Assembly: GCA_964535575.1 (NCBI GenBank) | Contig: CAZHTC010000006.1 | Span: 62,001 to 126,000 of the forward strand | Direction: 5' to 3' | Length of the DNA: 64,000 bases | Source of the DNA: JAGPCK01 sp964535575 | Lineage (GTDB): Bacteria; Bacteroidota; Bacteroidia; UKL13-3 | Shown here: positions 59,382-64,000 of the stretch, in pieces | How the letters are laid out: every line of letters begins with the position of its first letter | Position numbering within the stretch: position 1 is the first letter of the stretch | Position numbers and translations under genes: made by a program | The notes under the pieces: generated by a model | Database searches by the model: none | Told to the model about the DNA's origin: nothing | What the model saw: only the letters and a program-made list of their open reading frames with translations

Positions 59382-61145
59382 TTACTCCACTACTACCTTG
59401 CTTCGAATGGTTTCGTTTTGTGACGATAGAATTGTAATCAGGTACATCCCTTTTGTAAGGCCTTTGGTGTTTACAGAAGTTGAGTTTCCTTCAAACTGAA
59501 CCTGTTTTACCATTCGCCCGGTGTAATCGGTAAGGATAAATTGGTATTGTCCCTCTCTGGTTAATTCTATGGTGAAGGATTCCTTGGCAGGATTAGGATA
59601 AACAGCATACATGGTTGCCCAATCAAATTTACTCACGCTATTTGAACCACCGTTTACCTCAAGGGTATCAAAAATGTATCGGGTGCAGTTTTGAGCAGTA
59701 AGTTTCGCCCGTATCACATAGGTTCCGATGCTATCGAACGTGTAATTCACCGAGTCTCCGCTGAGCACGGTTGAGTTGGCAGAATTAAACACATTGCCTT
59801 TGCAAATGGCCCATTCGGTAGCCGTAGCGGTTAATCCGTTTTGATTGATTTGTTGCAAACGTAAACGATACGATAAGTAGTTTAAGTAGAGCGGCTCAAT
59901 CTTGTAGCTGGAAATACCCTTAACCATGATGCCTACCGATTGAATGGATAAACCAGCAACCGGACAGCTATTATCGGTAGCTTTAATGGTGAAGTAATAG
60001 GGCAGTGAACTGATTTGATGTGTGCCGGGAGTCCAGCAAAACGTTGCTGTGTCGTGTTGTATTAAATACGCATTGGTGTTTACGTTAGAGAAGGTTGCTT
60101 CCGGAATTCCCTTGTTCCAATCCAGTCGGGTGCTGTCCGGTTTGCTGGCAGCAGTATCTTTATCTGAGGATCGGATATAAATACATTTCGGTTCGCCTGC
60201 ACAGGCAGTAAACATAAACGGCCCGTTTTTACTGCCGTTTATTTCAACCTCCGGTTGTGTGTTGGGCGGGCAGTTATATACAAAAAACTGTGCGTCTCTG
60301 CGGGTGTAGCCTATTGATCTGTAAATGCCATTTATTTTTCGCCATTCTGTAACTTTAATAGCCAATACCGGTTTTTGTACTCCTATGGGGGTAAAATTCA
60401 AATCACCTGTAGTAGGGCTTAGGTAAAATCCGGCAGGAAAAGGCAATTGGGCATTAGGGAAACCTAAAAAATATAGAGGAACCAATTTGGAGTAGCCGGG
60501 ATAAAAGGAATCAGGGGCATTGGGCCCAATAAGTGGTTCGGTGAGTTCAAAGGAAAGGGAATCGGAATCAACAAAACCATTATTGAAACGGTAAGGCTGC
60601 CCGGCACATGTAACCGCAATGGGTTCGTTAAGAATTTGCGGAGTACTATTATATGGAAACACACAACGGTCAAGACCTGCTTCAATAAAAAAGTTGGCCG
60701 GGCTCACATTCGTGATGTCGCTGTTGCGGCAACATTCGGAATAAGAAAAGTTGAGCCAGCAATAATTACTGTCGAGTCCTCCCGTCCAAAGGTTATTTAC
60801 CCGCACAATGCCTTCAAAGCGGTTTTCTTCTATTCCAAAGGGAAAAATTCCACCCTCACATACACTTTTTTGGGATTTACAGGTGAAACTCACCGGGCGA
60901 ACCAAAGTTCGGCTAAGCGTTATATCTCTCGCCAGAGAGGCTGGGGCTCCTACAGGATAAATATGTACATTTGGGGAAGAATTAATTGGTATTCCATTAC
61001 AATCCCGGTAGATACGCAAAGTAATTTTAAAACTGTCTTTTCCAAGGGATTTTATTTCTATATCACCACCTGCCATATGCGAAGCTCTTGTGGCAAAAGA
61101 GACAAGCAGGAGTAAAAAGATCAGAGTCCGATTAAATACGTTCAT
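59382..61145 (-). CDS. T9SS surface protein, SHM-module family, short paralogue
   Basis: A 587-residue exoprotein: signal peptide ending ATRA, mature start SHMAGGDIEIKSLG, the Cys-rich module (RIYRDCNGIPINSSP, SVCEGGIFPFGIEENRFEG, SYSECCRNSDITNVSP, LDRCVFPYNSTP), the cadherin-like region (FCWTPGTHQISSLPYYFTIKA), one small beta domain and a type A T9SS domain (AVYPNPAKESFTIEL, end IRSKVVVE). It lacks the Ig array and PKD domain of its paralogues. It lies first in the direction of transcription of the three tandem genes, 100 bp before the long paralogue, so it could be an anchor or minor subunit. Start ATG 61145. Confidence 0.88.
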   Translation of the reverse strand: MNVFNRTLIFLLLLVSFATRASHMAGGDIEIKSLGKDSFKITLRIYRDCNGIPINSSPNVHIYPVGAPASLARDITLSRTLVRPVSFTCKSQKSVCEGGIFPFGIEENRFEGIVRVNNLWTGGLDSNYCWLNFSYSECCRNSDITNVSPANFFIEAGLDRCVFPYNSTPQILNEPIAVTCAGQPYRFNNGFVDSDSLSFELTEPLIGPNAPDSFYPGYSKLVPLYFLGFPNAQLPFPAGFYLSPTTGDLNFTPIGVQKPVLAIKVTEWRKINGIYRSIGYTRRDAQFFVYNCPPNTQPEVEINGSKNGPFMFTACAGEPKCIYIRSSDKDTAASKPDSTRLDWNKGIPEATFSNVNTNAYLIQHDTATFCWTPGTHQISSLPYYFTIKATDNSCPVAGLSIQSVGIMVKGISSYKIEPLYLNYLSYRLRLQQINQNGLTATATEWAICKGNVFNSANSTVLSGDSVNYTFDSIGTYVIRAKLTAQNCTRYIFDTLEVNGGSNSVSKFDWATMYAVYPNPAKESFTIELTREGQYQFILTDYTGRMVKQVQFEGNSTSVNTKGLTKGMYLITILSSQNETIRSKVVVE

Positions 61146-61247
61146 ACGAGGGCTTAAATTAAGTTTATAAAAATAAGAAACTTCCGCTTACCTGTCGGTA
61201 AGATATTCTATATAGACGCTAAAGACGAGAAAAGGTTGCAACAAAAA

Positions 61248-62321
61248 CTAGGCTCTGGCTGCAGCCTTCAGGTGGTGCACATGCGAACGTACCGCCTGCA
61301 TAAAAGTGGGGTACTCGTTGTAGGTAACCCCAAACTCCTTACAGGTTTCGCGCACAAACTGGCTGATGGCAGGATAGTGAACATGACTTATTTTTGGAAA
61401 CAGGTGATGTTCTACCTGAAAATTCAAACCGCCCGTAAACCAGCGCAAAAAAGCACTTTGGGTAGAAAAGTTTACCGTAGTTTTTATCTGGTGCACGGCC
61501 CACTCGTCTTCTATCTTATTATTAACCGGATTGGGTTCAGGAAATTCAGCCGATTCAACCACATGGGCTAATTGAAAAACTACACTAATGGTAAGTCCGC
61601 ATACAAAAATGATAATGGCATATCCGGTAAGTGTTGGGCCCACACCGGCCACCATCATGGGTATTACAAGGGCGATGAAAATATAAAACAGCTTAGTGGC
61701 CCAAAATCCGAAATGCTCTTTTACATCCATTTTGCGTACAGCAATGGTTCCTATTTTACGACTGAAATATTTTTGGAAATCCATCCAGAAAACCCAGAAG
61801 AAATAAGTTGTTCCGTAAAGAATCACCCAATACACATGTTGAAATTTATGAAACCAGTATTTGGGCTGTTGCTCATTCACTCTGAAAAAAGGTTTGATAT
61901 CAATATCATCATCCATGCCCTCAATATTGGTGTAGGAGTGGTGAATCAGATTATGTTTAATCTTCCACATGTAGCTGCTGCCACCCATAAAATTCAAGCT
62001 GATGGCCATGAGTTCGTTTACTACTTTGTTTTTTGAATAACTTCCGTGTGCTCCATCGTGCATAATATTGAAGCCCATAGCAGCCATGGTAAAGCCAAGT
62101 ATCACACATAGCACAGCGGCCAGCCAAGCCTGAGGAGTAAAAAACACCAGTGTAACATATAGGGTAATAGCCAGCACGGCAAGGGTAATGGTTTTGCTGT
62201 ACAGACTGAAATTACCTGTAGGTTCTATTTTATTGGTGGTAAAATAGTTTTCAACTTTCGCTTTCAGTGAATCGAAAAATGGGCTGTATTTGTTGTTGAA
62301 CGTGATGCGTTGTGCGGCCAT
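61248..62321 (-). CDS. Membrane fatty-acid desaturase (front-end/acyl-lipid type)
   Basis: A 357-residue integral membrane di-iron enzyme. All three His boxes are present: IMHDGAHGSYSKN (HDxxH) near 95, IKHNLIHHSYTNIEG (HxxxHH) near 130 and NFQVEHHLFPKISH (QxxHH) near 305. The QxxHH form is typical of delta-5/6 or linoleoyl-CoA-type desaturases; no cytochrome b5 domain is fused, as is common in bacteria. Four membrane helices are visible (for example ITLAVLAITLYVTLVFF and IALVIPMMVAGVGPTLTGYA). It introduces a double bond into membrane acyl chains, important for cold adaptation of membrane fluidity. Start ATG 62321. Confidence 0.92.
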   Translation of the reverse strand: MAAQRITFNNKYSPFFDSLKAKVENYFTTNKIEPTGNFSLYSKTITLAVLAITLYVTLVFFTPQAWLAAVLCVILGFTMAAMGFNIMHDGAHGSYSKNKVVNELMAISLNFMGGSSYMWKIKHNLIHHSYTNIEGMDDDIDIKPFFRVNEQQPKYWFHKFQHVYWVILYGTTYFFWVFWMDFQKYFSRKIGTIAVRKMDVKEHFGFWATKLFYIFIALVIPMMVAGVGPTLTGYAIIIFVCGLTISVVFQLAHVVESAEFPEPNPVNNKIEDEWAVHQIKTTVNFSTQSAFLRWFTGGLNFQVEHHLFPKISHVHYPAISQFVRETCKEFGVTYNEYPTFMQAVRSHVHHLKAAARA

Positions 62322-62439
62322 GAAACAAAAAAATTAGTATAAAAAAATGCGGTTGCAATATCCCGCTTTATTTCGCAAAAATCAATGACAATTGTCACAC
62401 CAGGAAATGCTGAAAGATGCTGATAACGTATTATTTAGT

Positions 62440-63501
62440 TTAACTCATCCGGGCCTCAGGATGTTTTTTATTAGCCAATTGTCCGCAGGCAGCGTCAATA
62501 TCTTTTCCCCGACTCCTGCGCACTTTAGTTATTATTCCGTTTCGTTCAAGGAAGGCGCAAAAGCGATTAATTTTATCGGCATCCGCTTTTTGAAACTCGC
62601 CCGCATCAATGGGATTGTATTCAATGATGTTTACTTTGCTTGGTACTTTTTTACAAAAAGCCAGCAGTTCTTTTGCATCTTCTATGCTGTCATTAAAATC
62701 GCGGAAGGCAATGTATTCAAAGGTTACCCGGTTGCGTGTTTTGTTGTAGTAGTATTGCAGGGCTTCGGTGAGTGCTTCCAGGTTATTGCTTTCGTTAATG
62801 GGCATGATGCGGTCTCGTTTTACATCATTGGCGGCATGCAACGAAACGGCAAGGTTAAATTTAACCTCATCATCACCCAGTTTTTTAATCATTTTGGCAA
62901 TGCCCGCGGTTGAAACTGTAATGCGGTCGGGCGACATATGCAGCCCTTCTTCACCGCAAATTTTTTCAATGGCAAGTAATACGTTGTTGTAGTTAAGGAG
63001 GGGCTCACCCATGCCCATAAACACAATATTGGTAAGTGGTTTTTGATAATGTAACTCCGCTTGATTTCGGATTTGAACCACTTCATCATAAATTTCATCC
63101 GGATGAAGGTTGCGTTTGCGGTCAAGTTTTCCGGTGGCACAAAATGTACAGGTAAGACTGCAACCTACCTGTGAGGATACACAGGCAGTCATTCGTTTAT
63201 CAGTTGGAATTAAAACCCCTTCAACCAGTTCTCCGTCAAAAAGTTTAAAGGTGCTTTTGATGGTTCGGTCGGCACTTACTTGTTTTTCATCAACGGTAAG
63301 CGCGTTTATCACATAATGTTCTTTTAGCCAATCGCGGGTTGATTTTGAAAGGTTGCTCATTTCGTCAAATGAGGTACACGATTTTTTCCAGAGCCATTCA
63401 TATACCTGTGCCCCGCGAAAAGCTTTGTCGCCATTTTGCACAAAGGCATTTTTTAACTCCTCTTTTGAATGGGTTCGTATATCAATAAGGGTCTTACTCA
63501 C
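62440..63501 (-). CDS. rlmN: 23S rRNA (adenine2503-C2)-methyltransferase / tRNA A37 methyltransferase
   Basis: A radical-SAM enzyme of about 353 residues that methylates A2503 of 23S rRNA and A37 of some tRNAs. The SAM-cluster motif is GCSLTCTFCATGKL (CxxxCxxC) near 100-112. Other hallmarks are FRGAQVYEWLWKKS near the N-terminus, NIVFMGMGEPLLNYNNV, ITVSTAGIAKMIKKL, NLAVSLHAANDVKRDRIMPI and the C-terminal TKVRRSRGKDIDAACGQL with the methyl-accepting Cys. I chose GTG 63501: the frame is open to a GTG at 63552, but a -7 box (63506-63513) lies between them, four bases before 63501. Confidence 0.95.
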   Translation of the reverse strand: MSKTLIDIRTHSKEELKNAFVQNGDKAFRGAQVYEWLWKKSCTSFDEMSNLSKSTRDWLKEHYVINALTVDEKQVSADRTIKSTFKLFDGELVEGVLIPTDKRMTACVSSQVGCSLTCTFCATGKLDRKRNLHPDEIYDEVVQIRNQAELHYQKPLTNIVFMGMGEPLLNYNNVLLAIEKICGEEGLHMSPDRITVSTAGIAKMIKKLGDDEVKFNLAVSLHAANDVKRDRIMPINESNNLEALTEALQYYYNKTRNRVTFEYIAFRDFNDSIEDAKELLAFCKKVPSKVNIIEYNPIDAGEFQKADADKINRFCAFLERNGIITKVRRSRGKDIDAACGQLANKKHPEARMS

Positions 63502-63505
63502 ACGG

Positions 63506-63513
63506 CAAAGATA
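63506..63513 (-). promoter_or_regulatory. -7 promoter box TATCTTTG for rlmN
   Basis: Perfect TAnnTTTG on the minus strand four bases before GTG 63501; upstream lies a small ACCGG/CCGGT hairpin with A6 loop (about 63517-63534). Confidence 0.5.
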
Positions 63514-63623
63514 ACCCGATTCACCGGTTTTTTCCGGTAATGATTTGCCCACGTTCTTTAAGCAGATCAGAGGAAAAGGAAGGATAAAATCTTTGAGTTA
63601 CTAAATTTTAGAATTAGTTCGTC

Positions 63624-64000
63624 TTAATATTTGAACTCGCCAAACCCAGAGCGAATAGTAAGCTCATTTTTATCACTCGCTTCCACATGCCCCACTATTT
63701 GTGCATCCACCCCAAATCCGGTACTTACGCAAATCAGGTCATCGGCAATTTCTGCAGGCACATACAGTTCCATGCGGTGTCCCATATTAAACGTGCGGTA
63801 CATTTCTTTCCATCCGGTTCCCGACTGGGCCTGTATCATATCAAACAGCGGGGGAACAGGGAACAGGTTGTCTTTTATCACATGAACGTTATCGGTAAAA
63901 TGCAGCACTTTGGTTTGTCCTCCTCCACTGCAATGCACCATGCCGTGAATTTGGGAGCGGTAGTGTTCCAGCATGCGTTGTATTATTGGGGCGTAGGTGC
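63624..64000 (-). CDS. purM: Phosphoribosylformylglycinamidine cyclo-ligase (partial, 5' end off window)
   Basis: The C-terminal 125 codons of AIR synthase, which closes the imidazole ring in purine synthesis (FGAM + ATP to AIR). The visible part contains IHGMVHCSGGGQTKVLHF, DNLFPVPPLFDMIQAQSG, MYRTFNMGHRMELYVP and a final ELTIRSGFGEFKY, all typical of the Bacteroidota PurM C-terminal domain. The frame is open to the right edge (TYAPIIQRMLEHYR), so the ATG-binding N-terminal domain is outside the window. The stop is about 120 bp from rlmN's promoter region. Confidence 0.93.
   Translation of the reverse strand, partial: TYAPIIQRMLEHYRSQIHGMVHCSGGGQTKVLHFTDNVHVIKDNLFPVPPLFDMIQAQSGTGWKEMYRTFNMGHRMELYVPAEIADDLICVSTGFGVDAQIVGHVEASDKNELTIRSGFGEFKY

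Noticed and set aside
1..64000. tRNA, rRNA or other structural RNA genes
   Set aside because: Intergenic regions were read on both strands for T-loop and acceptor-stem patterns; none was convincing. A covariance-model scan would be decisive.

Overview
This window reads as a contig or scaffold from a Bacteroidota genome, probably a free-living Chitinophagales/Sphingobacteriia-like lineage. The evidence is: many secreted proteins ending in a type IX secretion (T9SS) sorting domain, a MurF-alanine racemase fusion, a two-component propeller sensor, a TonB receptor with a carboxypeptidase-like leader domain, TAnnTTTG -7 boxes close to start codons, and little use of Shine-Dalgarno sequences. An exactly 100-base run of N (15967-16066) marks a scaffold gap, so the source is a draft or metagenome assembly. 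No rRNA, tRNA, CRISPR array, intact transposase or integrase was seen.

Layout. 1-9.8 kb: a truncated propeller-type sensor (minus), uvrA (plus), a MORN-repeat protein, an acyltransferase-like membrane protein, a CvfB-like S1 RNA-binding protein and an uncharacterised protein with a phage homing-endonuclease-like C-terminal half. 9.8-24.1 kb: a secreted endonuclease I; then a probable operon of a large TPR/MORN protein (split by a one-base frameshift) and two DUF3857/transglutaminase-like proteins, the second without a visible catalytic Cys; then two T9SS-exported proteins. 24.2-35.5 kb: housekeeping genes (mitochondrial-type citrate synthase, cinA, prfB with its programmed +1 frameshift) mixed with a TonB receptor, a small T9SS protein, DUF4197 and cupin proteins, and a small lipoprotein operon with LVIVD-like repeats.

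35.5-39.8 kb is an accessory island. It holds a trypsin-like protease flanked by diverged direct repeats of a neighbouring gene's 5' end; then three attC-like palindromic units (about 91-130 bp) that bracket short promoterless genes (an acetyltransferase fragment, a 62-aa membrane protein, an intact GNAT); then a Gly-rich DUF2207-like protein and an MntA/HepT toxin-antitoxin pair whose HepT reading frame is broken in an A7 tract. 39.8-45.7 kb returns to core genes: murF-alr, an MFS transporter, recX, a fasciclin lipoprotein and nfu.

45.7-61.1 kb is dominated by giant secreted proteins. A YCF48/BNR-type propeller protein is flanked by duplicated debris of nfu. Three tandem paralogues of 587, 1093 and 2010 aa follow. 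They share a Cys-rich N-terminal module that begins with Ser-His-Met directly after the predicted signal-peptidase site, carry increasingly long Ig-like repeat arrays, and two of the three end in a PKD-like domain plus T9SS domain (the shortest has only the T9SS domain). The window closes with a fatty-acid desaturase, rlmN and the 3' part of purM. The two most interesting items are the integron-like cassette units at 37.0-38.3 kb and the Ser-His-Met surface-protein family at 49.9-61.1 kb.
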